Shown here: piece by piece, positions 54,101 through 63,800 of the stretch
Position numbering within the stretch: position 1 is the first letter of the stretch
How the letters are laid out: each line of letters opens with the position of its first letter
Origin: Chondrosia reniformis
Lineage: Eukaryota > Porifera > Demospongiae > Chondrillida > Chondrillidae
Assembly: GCA_947172415.1 (NCBI GenBank)
Contig: OX359199.1
Span: 894,001-958,000 of the forward strand
DNA: 64,000 bases
Direction: 5' to 3'
The notes under the pieces: generated by a model
Told to the model about the DNA's origin: nothing
Seen by the model: only the letters and a program-made list of their open reading frames with translations
The model's database searches: none
Program-made: the position numbers and the translations under genes

Positions 54101-54525
54101 AAGGCAGTGATGTAGCAGCTAGAGGATGTCCACAGCGGACCACTGGCAGCACCAAGGACGACTGAACCGGGTACCAGAGTGTAGTAAGATGGATAAAAGT
54201 TAGTAACGATGTAGACACAGTGACCGACATAAGAAAGTACGATGATGCGTTTTGGACCAAACACTTTGTTGAGGAATGGCGAAATCAAGCAAGATAACAT
54301 AAAACTCACGTAAAGTACAGATAATGCAACGAACCCTAATACCTCGTTGAGAGAGCTTTGAAGACTTTGAAGCGAAAGAAAAGCACTAAATATCAAAAAG
54401 AATGAAGTACCATGAAAGAACAAAGATCTGTAATATCTGTTTAATGACCGACCGTCGTTTTGTACATCTGCCGGTTGAATTTCAGATCCCCCAATGTGCG
54501 CGTGGTCGGGAGTGGAATCCTCCAT
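51163..54525 (-). CDS. UNC93-like major facilitator protein, copy A
   Basis: Minus-strand exons 54525-53620, 53198-52934 and 51458-51163 join in phase and give 488 residues. It resembles the UNC93A family (12-helix MFS-fold membrane proteins; C. elegans unc-93 regulates a potassium channel, vertebrate UNC93B1 traffics receptors): LQSSLNEVLGFVALSVLYVS, LSCLISPFLNKVFGPKRIIV, GAASGPLWTSSSCYITALA, and a large loop with N-glycosylation sites (LNETVANLTDETC). Exon 2 carries YVGFVQTVWGICSGVTSLFV and FGVTDASINTVVTS; exon 3 GIITDKPKQDVAFCLQ. The start ATG is preceded closely by a divergent PHD ORF (35-bp gap). Intron 2 contains a minisatellite, a LINE and family A; intron 2 of copy B lacks the first two. 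Confidence 0.9.
51459..51594. repeat. 37-bp minisatellite in UNC93 copy A intron 2
   Basis: Three full copies and one partial copy of CTACACAATGTAGAGATGG plus ACACATATAAGACAAACC at 51459, 51496, 51533 and 51570. Copy B has the unit once, so the expansion followed the duplication. It begins at the exon 3 acceptor. Confidence 0.93.
51595..52558 (+). mobile_element. 5'-truncated non-LTR retrotransposon (LINE) insertion
   Basis: Open frame to the TAA at about 52440 encodes the C-terminal part of a non-LTR reverse transcriptase polyprotein: IQFKLIRNFLGL, DALIGEMGWKPI, RRRVIAGLRTGCLPLAVEVG, and the terminal zinc-knuckle-like CQVCAGGEVEDQAHFLLDC. The element ends in a TTAATAATAATAAT/AATAT-rich tail. 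The 5' part (endonuclease, RT catalytic core) is missing. In copy B the same intron reads straight through, so this insertion is younger than the duplication. The element is antisense to the host UNC93 gene. A flanking ATG at 51585 is in frame with it, by chance. Confidence 0.88.
52612..52800 (+). repeat. Dispersed repeat family A copy in UNC93 A intron
   Basis: Head is clear (TATGCTACATCTACTTTAGA, CCTAGTTAGAGCTTTGGATG); middle is three short repeats of AGAGTTTTCTCC. Matches the copy at 56500-56680, so it was present before the duplication. Confidence 0.85.
52935..53619. other. UNC93 A intron 1 and exon 2 neighbourhood
   Basis: Intron 1 (53199-53619) holds two copies of TACATATCTTTATTA and two of AATAAGAG-type purine-rich sequence. 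A (GT)n tract lies just outside at 52891-52910. Confidence 0.4.
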
Positions 54526-54560
54526 TTTCTGACTGAGTAATTGTCGAGGTAATTGTACGT

Positions 54561-54896
54561 ATGCCTTTCGGATCGGGGACTAAATACTTAATCAACTCCT
54601 TTACACCATCAACTTCTTTAGCATCAAATGCTTCCCTGAAGCACCAACCCCTGTTCCATTCAACTAGAATGGCACTGGAAAAACCAGGGCCTTCACAAAT
54701 AAATGCAAGAAAGGAGATGTTGCATGACCAGGAAGTGACTGTTTGTGTTAATTGTTTAAAGGAGGATGCTATTACAACAGAACAGCTCAGAAGTTGTAAA
54801 TTGGCTTGGTGTGATACATGCAAGTGTTGGTACCACAAAGAATGCGTTGATTGTGAAAACATAACTGCATGTTCTAATTGTAACAAATGTATATAA
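54561..54896 (+). CDS. PHD-finger-like ORF, copy A
   Basis: A 111-codon plus-strand ORF head-to-head with UNC93 A (ATG codons 36 bp apart). Its C-terminal 50 residues have a PHD-like zinc-binding spacing: CVNC, then LRSCKLAWCDTCKCWYHKEC, then CENITACSNCNKC. Such fingers occur at the ends of some transposon-encoded proteins and of chromatin readers. The N-terminal half has no recognisable domain. It may be the last exon of a longer transcript or a domesticated remnant. Its conserved position in both units shows that it predates the duplication. Confidence 0.5.
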   Translation: MPFGSGTKYLINSFTPSTSLASNASLKHQPLFHSTRMALEKPGPSQINARKEMLHDQEVTVCVNCLKEDAITTEQLRSCKLAWCDTCKCWYHKECVDCENITACSNCNKCI

Positions 54897-55136
54897 CAAC
54901 TAAGATTTAATATTATCTGTTCATGTATTTTAGTGAATATATACAGAGATTTTAACTGCATGCCTAGTGCATTAATTAGAATTTAATGTCTATACAGCTG
55001 TTACTGCTATATACTATATACTACTGTGATAGCTACAACTATATTCTATATTAGAGCTGTAAAACTTGAAAAAAGAACTTAAATATTAATATTTTTGAAA
55101 GATTTGGTTAATTTTCTTAATAATTCTTAATTTTAA

Positions 55137-56019
55137 GGCCTATACGAAGACTGCAATCAGCAAATGACTCAATTGAATAGCCGCTCAGATAAAGCTTTAA
55201 ATTATCAAAACTAGTTCTTGAATTTTCATCAGTCAAATAGCACTTTGAAGCAAGCTGGTGTAGAAAGAGATTTTTAAAATTCTCCAATAAACTATAATTA
55301 TTAAGAGTTCCTTCGCCTACCCATTTATCAATCATTGCCTTTTCTATGAAACCCATTGTGCAACCTTTGGCAAGTTGCAGTACATTCTCAGCTTGTTGAC
55401 ATCTTCCCAGTAAGATGAGAGTTTCAGCGACTTTATTGCTCAGACCAAGGAATTTACAGTTATCCTTAAAAGCAACATCTTCTTTGTAAACTTTGTGTAG
55501 AAATTTGAGAATGGGCTCCAAGTACAAATCTATAGGAGAGTGCTTTAATTCAGCCACAATTGAGAGATAAAAGTCAATCAAGTCTTCTTCGACTGGAAAG
55601 GCATCCAATTGTTGATACATTACCAAAAGATAAACAATGTTATGAAATTCATTCCTAATAATTTCTGATCCTGTTGTCCCGTTGCTCTCATGGAATAAAC
55701 TTATATAGTGATGTGAGTAGATGCCAAAAAATGTTTTTAAAGTGACCTTAACATTTTTCATGTAGGTTTCAGCAAAGCTCCTCAACAGAGAATGCATGTG
55801 GTATCTCTCAGCAAGCTCCAAAAGAGAACGTTTATAAAACCAGTTCACTAAAACATCCCTCGTCTTCCACAAGACGCTCAATTATTCCCCATTTTGCTTT
55901 ATCATCAAATGATCCATGGAAGCAAGAAGCCACATAAAAGCAACGTTGCTGGGCAAGACTTAGGAAAGAGATGGAAACGTTGATGCAATTATCCAATTGT
56001 TCCTGCCGGCTAAAAGTGC
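55137..56019 (-). pseudogene. Broken NB-ARC gene copy
   Basis: Copy of NB-ARC gene bases about 48610-49494, i.e. the part after the GLPL motif. It reads nearly identically (AERYHMHSLLRSFAETYMKN, VYKEDVAFKDNCKFLGLSNK), but small insertions near 55830 (CGTTTATAAAACC for CGTAAAACC, plus one A) shift the frame. At its 5' end it stops at GCTAAAAGTGCC and continues directly into sequence that lies upstream of the CARD exon in the intact gene, so the P-loop and CARD are deleted. No product of the parent type is possible. Confidence 0.9.
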
Positions 56020-56114
56020 CAATAGAATCAATAGAAGTTGATACAAAACTTATAAAAATTGTTATTCAGTCACCAAATTGGTCACTTGTAATTGCATGTG
56101 GTAAAAAGAATAAA

Positions 56115-58370
56115 TTAATTAGTTCCTTTTTTCAGATTTTCAATCGACTCTTTAGCAACATGCTGTTTTAGACAAATCTTACAGACTACTTTCCTAAAGA
56201 AGTCTTTAGTTTGTCCATTGGCCATCATGTCACTAACACAGTAAAGTGGCACCGAAGGCAGCAGTATTCCCAGACAAATCCACAAGTTCACTGAAACTGG
56301 GAGGAAGGTGGAGACTAGAAAACTTGCTACAAAACCAAAGGCTTTGGACAATCTCTGTAAGCAGAACGCTACATCTTGTTTGGGCTTGTCCGTTATAATT
56401 CCAATAAGACCTACACAATGTAGAGATGGACACGTATAAGACAAACCCTACCTTGTATATTCTTTAATGCAGAACTACTGTATACATACCCATGAACAAT
56501 CTAACACACTATTTTTAATATGCTACATCTACTTTAGAGTAAAGGCCTATAGGAACTAAACCTAGTGAGAGCTTTGGATGAGGATACAAGAGTTTTCTTC
56601 TTAATTCTCCATTGGGTCAAAGAGTTTTCTCCTCCACTGGGCCAAAGAGTTTTCTCCTTCTCCTTCTCTTCCTCTCCATGCAGTGAAATTGCTTTGAAGT
56701 ATCCACCACATAATGGTTTTAAAATTACATCAAAACCTTATTAAATAATCACCTGAATACATGTGTGTGTGTGTATGTGTGATCATAGATACGATATACT
56801 AACTTGTTACAACTGTATTAATTGAAGCGTCTGTAACACCAAAGTATGCGGCAGTGAGGAAGACCATGATGAAACTGGGTTCTCTCGGCCATAGTATCAT
56901 AAAGACTATCACCACAGTGTCGCCAAAGTACAAAAAGATAATTATAAATGTTCTTGGAATGTAGTTTATGAGACTCCCCACAGACAAGCTGGTCACTCCA
57001 CTGCATATACCCCAAACAGTCTGAACAAATCCAACATACCCCACTCCGACACACTCAGACACGTAATACTGAAAGGAAATGAGATGACAATTTGCTCATG
57101 CAAGTGTATAAAAACAGTAGACTATAGTTTAATATTTATGTGTTCATACATATCTTTATTACACGCAATCTTAGAGCGAAAGTTTTCTATTTTAATAACT
57201 AATTAGAGGAAATAAGAGCCTCTAGAGAGTATACAAGTTTAAACGTTCCTATAATATTATACATATCTTTATTATAGAGCAAAAATTGTCTATTTTAACA
57301 ACTGAGAAAACTAATAGGAATAAGAGAGTGAAATAGGAGCATCCAGAGAAATAGACTTTAAGGAATAAGAGACTTAAAGTGAGAAAACAGTGTTTACTAG
57401 AGAAATAAAACCTGGACTTAGAAATTTGCTTTACTGAGATAAAAATATTTTAGTGGAAACTCACCTTGTTGAACACTCCCGAGATGAATCCTTGATGATA
57501 ACCCTGGTAAAAGATTATGCAACAAAGCAATACGTGTTTCCAACTGATAATAATCTTGTAAAGATTAACAAAGTTTGACTTAAACTCTTTTTTAATCATT
57601 TTAATAGATCTTTCTCTATATGCTGTTTCTTCAAGCCTCACTAAACCAAAGATTCCAATGAAGACGGCAATAACATCCATCAAAAAGAAGAGTGACATTA
57701 GCAAATAAAAAGACCAAATGGGTGTCTCAGATTTAGCATTTAGAGCACAAATTTCATCTGTCAAGTTAGCTAATGTCTCGTTTAAAACTGCCCTGTGAAG
57801 ACCACCTGTCGCTGGGAGCAATACGGCAGAAGACACTAGATTTCCAAAGACTGCGGACAAGAATAGGAAGAGAAAAAAGACACCGAAAAAGCGACTTATG
57901 TAAATGGACGCTTCCTTCCCTTTAAGAATGGCCACGTTGGTTGCCAAGGCAGTGATGTAGCAGCTAGAGGATGTCCACAGCGGACCACTGGCAGCACCAA
58001 GGACGACTGAACCGGGTACCAGAGTGTAGTAAGATGGATAAAAGTTAGTAACGATGTAGACACAGTGACCGACATAAGAAAGTACGATGATGCGTTTTGG
58101 ACCAAACACTTTGTTGAGGAATGGCGAAATCAAGCAAGATAACATAAAACTCACGTAAAGTACAGATAATGCAACGAACCCTAATACCTCGTTGAGAGAG
58201 CTTTGAAGACTTTGAAGCGAAAGAAAAGCACTAAATATCAAAAAGAATGAAGTACCATGAAAGAACAAAGATCTGTAATATCTGTTTAATGACCGACCGT
58301 CGTTTTGTACATCTGCCGGTTGAATTTCAGATCCCCCAATGTGCGCGTGGTCGGGAGTGGAATCCTCCAT
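56115..58370 (-). CDS. UNC93-like major facilitator protein, copy B
   Basis: Minus-strand exons 58370-57465, 57068-56804 and 56410-56115 join in the same phases as copy A and give 488 residues. Differences from copy A are few: TLANLTDEICAL for TVANLTDETCAL, LSVGSLINYIPR for LFVGRLINYFPR, QRLSKAFG for QRMSNAFG, KESIENL for KEAIENL. The exon 1 donor is CAAG|GTGAGT in B and CAAG|GTAAGT in A. Both copies are fully open, so both are probably functional. Intron 2 is short because the LINE is absent. Confidence 0.9.
56500..56680 (+). repeat. Dispersed repeat family A copy in UNC93 B intron
   Basis: Duplicate of the copy at 52612-52800, with AGTGAGAGCTTTGG in place of AGTTAGAGCTTTGG. Confidence 0.85.
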
Positions 58371-58405
58371 TTTCTGACTGAGTAATTGTCGAGGTAATTG
58401 TACGT

Positions 58406-58740
58406 ATGCCTTTCGGATCGAGGACTAAATACTTACTCAACTCCTTTACACCATCAACTTCTTTAGCATCAAATGCTTCCCTGAAGCACCAACCCCTGTT
58501 CCATTCAACTAGAATGGCACTGGAAAAACCAGGGCCTTCACAAATAAATGCAATAAAGGAGATGTTGCATGACCAGGAAGTGACTGTTTGTGTTAATTGT
58601 TTAAAGGAGGATGCTATTACAACAGAACAGCTCAGAAGTTGTAAATTGGCTTGGTGTGATACATGCAAGTGTTAGTACCACAAAGAATGCGTTGATTGTG
58701 AAAACATAACTGCATGTTCTAATTGTAACAAATGTATATA
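58406..58740 (+). pseudogene. PHD-finger-like ORF, copy B, with premature stop
   Basis: Same ORF as at 54561. TGTTGG (Cys-Trp) of copy A is TGTTAG here (stop at 58673-58675), cutting the finger before its His and last Cys pairs. The following bases still match copy A to the original stop. Some 89 codons remain. Confidence 0.85.
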
Positions 58741-58977
58741 ACAACTAAGATTTAATATTATCTGTTCATGTATTTTAGTGAATATATACAGAGATTTTAA
58801 CTGCATGCCTAGTGCATTAATTTGAATTTAATGTCTATACAGCTGTTACTGCTATATACTACTACTGTGATAGCTACAACTATATTCTATATTAGAGCTA
58901 TAAAACTTGAAAAAAGAACTTAAATATTAATATTTTTGAAAAATTTGGTTAATTTTCTTAATAATTCTTAATTTTAA

Positions 58978-59497
58978 TGTATATTTATAAGTAACTTTTC
59001 TATAGATTCAAAAAGTCAATAAAAATTGTCACCATGCAACCACTAAAGCAACTATTACTGCTATGTATTCTGCTGCTACTACAGGTACTACCACCACTAC
59101 CACACGTATACAGCTACTATATATATATATACAGCTACTGCATCTACTACTGCTACCACCATAATATATATTAATTTTATTGTAAAATGATTGCACAACG
59201 CACTTCCTAGAGTATTCTTCTTTTTAAAGGCTACACTCATGTCCACCATATTTATGACGATTGTGCAAACATGTATGGCGTTATGCAATCAAACTTATTT
59301 GTGTAGATTGGAGACTGATAGAGTAATGTTATTTGATCCATATTATACTTAACTTTAAGAATGCTTTGCTTTATTTTAATGATTTAAAGTTTACATTCAA
59401 ATAATGTTCAAAATTAGCAGACAGAGTTAAAATAGTCACTGTTGGAAACTTGGAAAGCACAATCCAGTGAGATTCTAAGTAGTTTACGAGTCCATTT
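58978..59497. other. Spacer with ACT/TAC triplets
   Basis: ACTACTACTGCTACCACC-type triplet-rich stretches at about 59050-59165 and a short TATATA run. Otherwise no gene seen. Confidence 0.45.
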
Positions 59498-60064
59498 CTA
59501 GCCACTCTTCGTCAAAATGGATTCAATCTGCATATGTAAATATATACGAGAACAAATCAAATCTGACAAACATACAGATACATAAGCAAGCTCAACACCA
59601 AATGTACATATTCCAAGTCACAATGACTAAACTTCCAACTATACAGGCCCTGGAACAAAATTGAAGTCTAGGGACAGTGGCAGCTCACATGACCATGTAG
59701 ACATGGAAAATGACAAATTAAATCAGGCCAAAAACTTGTGTCAAATTAGGCCAAGGACTGCCTGTTTTCTGGATGAATTCTATAATTCCAGTAAATTCGT
59801 AAGGGTTATGTAACTTACTTTAAAAAAGCCTGCATGCATCTCTCCACTCGGTATAGTGAGTGCAATATGCAATTCAGCTGGTAAATTGAGTTTAGGTTTA
59901 TGGCTCCAAACAGTGCAGCCTTTAAAGTGGGACTCCTTGATGAACTGCATGCAGTAAGAGAGAGAAAATATAAAATAAGAATTTTTAGAGTTTTATATAC
60001 ATAATGGTAAATTTGGATTTGAACTCACTTGAGAATAATTCATCTTCAATTTGGTTTTGTACTC
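59498..60064 (-). CDS. Possible last three exons of an unidentified gene
   Basis: Minus-strand exons 60064-60029 (EYKTKLKMNYSQ), 59944-59819 (FIKESHFKGCTVWSHKPKLN, LPAELHIALTIPSGEMHAGF, FK) and 59527-59498 (IESILTKSG, stop TAG) all join in phase 0 with standard GT/AG borders (GTGAGT, GTAAGT). A second frame of the middle exon is also open, so the reading is uncertain. The alternating hydrophobic pattern of the middle exon suggests beta strands. I do not recognise the family; upstream exons would lie in the repeat region beyond 60.1 kb. Confidence 0.35.
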
Positions 60065-60094
60065 CTCTTTGTATCAACTTCCAACCATGAAAAA

Positions 60095-60400
60095 GTTGAA
60101 TCCGGGGCACACCACGCGGAGGTGGGAGTACATCGTGCCCCCCACTCCGCCCAGTAGTGCTCCACGTTCCCAGCTAGGAGGGGAGGAAGATGCGCGGGAA
60201 CGGCTCGGCGTACCTAGCCGCCCTTTGACCAGTTACTAGATCAAGGTACAAATGCTACGTGTACAATGACCCGACCCTGGCGGACCTCAAACCTTCTTCA
60301 TTGAGAATCATGACACACCGGCGTAGCACCAGAGAACAGTGCGTCACTTTACCTCAAATCAGACCTGCCTTCGTGTGAGATAGGGACCACTAAAGGAATG
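60095..60400. repeat. Dispersed GC-rich repeat family B, copy 2
   Basis: Same ordered blocks as copy 1: GGGGCACACCACGCGGAGGT, GAGTACATCGTGCCCC, GGCGTACCTAGCCGCCCTTT, GACCAGTTACTAG, CCCGACCCTGGCGGACC, GAGAATCAT, ATAGGGACCAC. The outer GGGGCAC/GTGCCCC pairing is conserved while the loop differs. Confidence 0.7.
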
Positions 60401-61609
60401 GAAAGAATATCATAGATACTAAACAATGGTAAACTTAAGCATGTACATTATATACAAGTAAAATATGGCTAAACAACACACTGTCAGGTAGAATTACACA
60501 CTATGCATGGTAGGAGAAAATTTATAGGACATGACAACCAGCTCAAATGACTATAAACATGACCAAATAGACCAGAGGCAACTCGCACAAAGTGATTAGG
60601 GACTGCCACAAGCAAGCTCATAGTTGTAAATCCAAGAACAGACCAGGAACAGGAACCACCAGCTCAAAATGACAAGTTAAAATGGATGAAAGTAGATGAA
60701 GTATAGTCAGGAACTAAAACGGTAAAACCTGTAGAATGTAGGAAATACTATAAATACAACTGAATATTGTACATGTATAAATATGGCAAACCTTTAAAAG
60801 ACAAGATCAAGTGCTGCAGGGTATATCTCTATTTCTTCAGTAAATTGTTTCGTAAATTTTGCTGTTTTTACTCTTGCTCCTGGCATTACATCAATGTTCA
60901 AAGAATGTAATTTTACATTCAAAGATGAAATTTGGGATTGCCAGCTGAAATTTGCAAAATCCATGATAAAATAGGATATCCAGCTCAAAGTAGTAGAAAA
61001 AAGTAGAAAATTTGCCAATTAAGTCAAATATAAACTTTGCAGAACCTGTAGAATGTAAAAAATATTAAATTAAATGCATGAAACCGAATAATGTACATAT
61101 ATAAACATGTCAAACCTTTATGACAAAGATCCAGCTGGTTGCTTGATGTTTTCAAGTTAAATTGACTTGATATCTTTACTGTTCCATCTTTTCTATTTTG
61201 AAGTTAAATTGAATTGATATCTTTTCTGTTCTGAAGTTTAATTGATTTTTTGGTTCGGAATTTACATTACTCCATTTTAACAGTGGCATTCTATCTTTAC
61301 AGTTTACTTGTAAGTTTTGTGATTTGTATTTCTTGCTACTGGCACTAAGTTGAAGTAAAATGGATGTTATTTTAAATGCCAAAGATAAAAAATGCCAATC
61401 TTGTTGAATATGCATGCTGAATGTCTTGCTGAACATATTAAGACATTAACGCAAAACTGCCAAATACGTACCAATCTTGCTAGTGTATTAATGCCAAATG
61501 CCAATCTCTTGAATGTCTTGAACAAACTGTTGCAATGTAAAAGGTATATAAATCCTGCAAACTGTTGCAATGCATGCGCAAAAGGCCAATCTTGCATGTC
61601 TTAGTGAAC

Positions 61610-61860
61610 AATAATTTCAGCTCAAAGCAGCAATTCAAAAAACAGAACAGACAGCCAGCTCAAAGTGGCAATTCAACAAGCAGAACGACAGCCAGCTCAA
61701 AGCGGCAATTCAAAAAAACAGAACGACAGCCAGCTCAAGTGGCAATTCAAAAAAACAGAATGACAGCCAGCTCAAAGTGGCAATTCAACAAGCAGAACGA
61801 CAGCCAGCTCAAAATGGCAACTTAAAAAACAGACCAGGAACTGCCAGCTCGGTGGCAAGT
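61610..61860. repeat. Tandem repeat CAGCTCAAAGTGGCAATTCA
   Basis: About six copies of a 36-40-bp unit made of CAGCTCAAAGTGGCAATTCA and AAAAACAGAACGACAGC. Confidence 0.88.
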
Positions 61861-62479
61861 CAAAATGCAATCAGTGCAGCCAGACTTCGGACATCCAGCA
61901 CAATTAAGTCAAAGTAGAAGAAAAACGGTCCAAAATTGTCATGCCAAATGGAAAGCTTGCATGTGCAGAACCTGAAGAATGTAGAAAAATATAATAAATA
62001 AAACTGAACTGTGTGCATATAAACATGTCAAACCTTTAAAAGATTGCTTGGTGCATCTTTCTGTTCTTGCAGTTAACGTCTGTTCAAGTTGAGTTAAAAA
62101 TTTTAAATTTCAATCTGTAAAGTTGAGTTGAAATATCTGTTCAAGTTGAAAATTTTCTGTCCAAGTTGAGTTGAAATTTCTGTTCTGAAGTTAAATTTCT
62201 GTTCAAGTTGAGTTGAAATTTCTAAGTTATTTTCATTTAGAAGATGAAATTAAGTGACCATTCAAAGTTATCCATGTTTTCTTCCTTTGTCGTATTCAGT
62301 TAAGAGTTGTTTTTTCTTGCAATTTTTACTCTAACTATATACTGGCATTAAGTAAGTATATAGAATAATGTAGCAGTTATTTTAAAGTTGATAAAAATGA
62401 AATTAATTATAAGTGACCATAAAATTCTTAAGCCATCGTGGTTTTCTTCTTAAAGCAAAATGAATCGTTAAAAATCAAA

Positions 62480-62710
62480 ATGCAAAAATCAAAAATGCCT
62501 TCTTGCTGAATTGTTAGAAATAAAATGCAAAATGCCAATCTTGCTGAATTGTTAGAAATAAAATGCAAAAATGCCAATCTTGCTGAATTGTTAAAAATCA
62601 AATGCAAAATGCCAATCTTGCTGAATTGTTAGAAATAAAATGCAAAAATGCCTTCTTGCTGAATTGTTACAAATAAAATGCAAAAATGCCAATCTTGCTG
62701 AATTTATAAA
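62480..62710. repeat. Tandem repeat AATGCCAATCTTGCTGAATTG
   Basis: About five copies of a roughly 42-bp unit: GCAAAAATGCCAATCTTGC, TGAATTGTTAGAAATAAAAT; one unit has CCTTCTTGC in place of CCAATCTTGC. Confidence 0.9.
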
Positions 62711-63261
62711 TGCAAGTTATACCGAGTGTATTTAAGCCAAAAGCCAATGTCTGAGCAAACTGTTGCTGCAATGTACAAGGCCAAATTAATCACATATGCA
62801 TGCCTTGAGTTAACTATAATCGATATATATATAGCCAGCTCATGCAAAGTGGCCAGCTGAAAGTAATAAGTTGAAAAAACAGGATATTAAGAGCTAATAT
62901 TTCAAAGTAACAAGTCAAAAAACAGACCAGGGACTGCCAGCTCAGTGACAAGTCATAAATGGAACAGGGCAGCCAGTTCAAAGTTGCAACTCCACAGAAA
63001 CTGGGGCATCCGGTTTAAAAAATCAGTCAAAGAAAATGAGTCCCGAAAGATCACCATTTCAAAGATTGCAGAACCTGTAGAATATATATAGAAAAATAAT
63101 ATAATACAACTGAATAGTGTATATATAATCATGACAAACCTTCAAAAGACGAAGATCTGGCTGCCTTGGTGATAAATTACTGTTCTGAAGTCATTGAATT
63201 GAAGTTCAGTTGATTCTTTGGTTTTGAATTTTCTTACTCTATTTGAACACTGGCATCCAAT

Positions 63262-63420
63262 CTTGAAAAAGTGCAAATCTTGAAAAAGTGCAAATCTTAA
63301 AAAAGTGCAATTCTTGAAAAAGTGCAAATCTTGAAAAAGTGCAAATCTTGAAAAAGTGCAAATCTTGAAAAAGTGCAAATCTTGAAAAATGCAAATCTTG
63401 AAAAAAATGCAAATCTTGAA
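63262..63420. repeat. 17-bp minisatellite GTGCAAATCTTGAAAAA
   Basis: Nine copies of GTGCAAATCTTGAAAAA with small length changes (15-17 bp) toward the end. The same core recurs at 63490-63560 and 63685-63790. Confidence 0.93.
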
Positions 63421-63489
63421 TCTTTAAAATGAAACTTACCATCAACTCCACATATATATACTACCCTTAAAATACATACACAAAATCTA

Positions 63490-63800
63490 AAAATGCAAAT
63501 CTTGAAAAAATGCAAATCTTGAAAAATGCAATTCTTGAAAAATGCAATTCTTGAAAAATGTCAAACTTACCTTCCACATATATACTACCCTTATAATATA
63601 TATACGAAAAATGCAATATTCTTGAAAAATGTCAAACTTATAAATTACCTTCCACATACGTATAATACCCTTATACATATGAAAAAATGCAAATCTTGAA
63701 AAAATGCAAATCTTGAAAATGCAAATCTTGAAAATGCAAATCTTGAAAATGCAAATCTTGAAAATGCAAATCTTGAAAAAATGCAAATCCTGATAATGTC
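63490..63800. repeat. Short repeats AATGCAAATCTTGAA and CCACATATATACTACCCTTA
   Basis: Blocks of AATGCAAATCTTGAAA alternate with ATGTCAAACTTACCTTCCAC, ATATATACTACCCTTATAAT. The pair recurs about four times from 63420 to 63840, forming a higher-order unit of 100-190 bp. Confidence 0.85.

Larger units (their letters stand above)
48610..55136. repeat. Upstream unit of a 6.5-kb tandem duplication
   Basis: Runs from GGCCTATACGAAGACTGCAA inside the NB-ARC gene to TTAATTTTAA at 55135. At 55137 the sequence restarts with GCCTATACGAAGACTGC, so the unit end is joined directly to a second copy of its own beginning. Confidence 0.85.
55137..58977. repeat. Downstream unit of the tandem duplication
   Basis: Matches 48610-55136 apart from a deletion of about 1.58 kb (49495 to about 51072 of the first unit) and absence of the about 1.1 kb of minisatellite and LINE. 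The lengths add up: 6.53 - 1.58 - 1.11 = 3.84 kb, the observed size. The unit ends where TTAATTTTAA gives way to TGTATATTTA. Confidence 0.85.

Noticed and set aside
54482..54961. 159-codon minus-strand ORF opposite the PHD ORF
   Set aside because: It is the shadow of the plus-strand PHD frame and UNC93 5' leader; the plus frame has the ordered Cys/His pattern.
59498..60064. Seipin-like identification of the possible exons
   Set aside because: A hydrophobic strand pattern with PSGE and GFF loosely recalls seipin, but no diagnostic motif matches; left unassigned.
63142..63786. Phe-rich frames (FKICTFSRFALFQ-type) on the minus strand
   Set aside because: Translation of the 17-bp GTGCAAATCTTGAAAAA repeat; no composition or context of a real protein.
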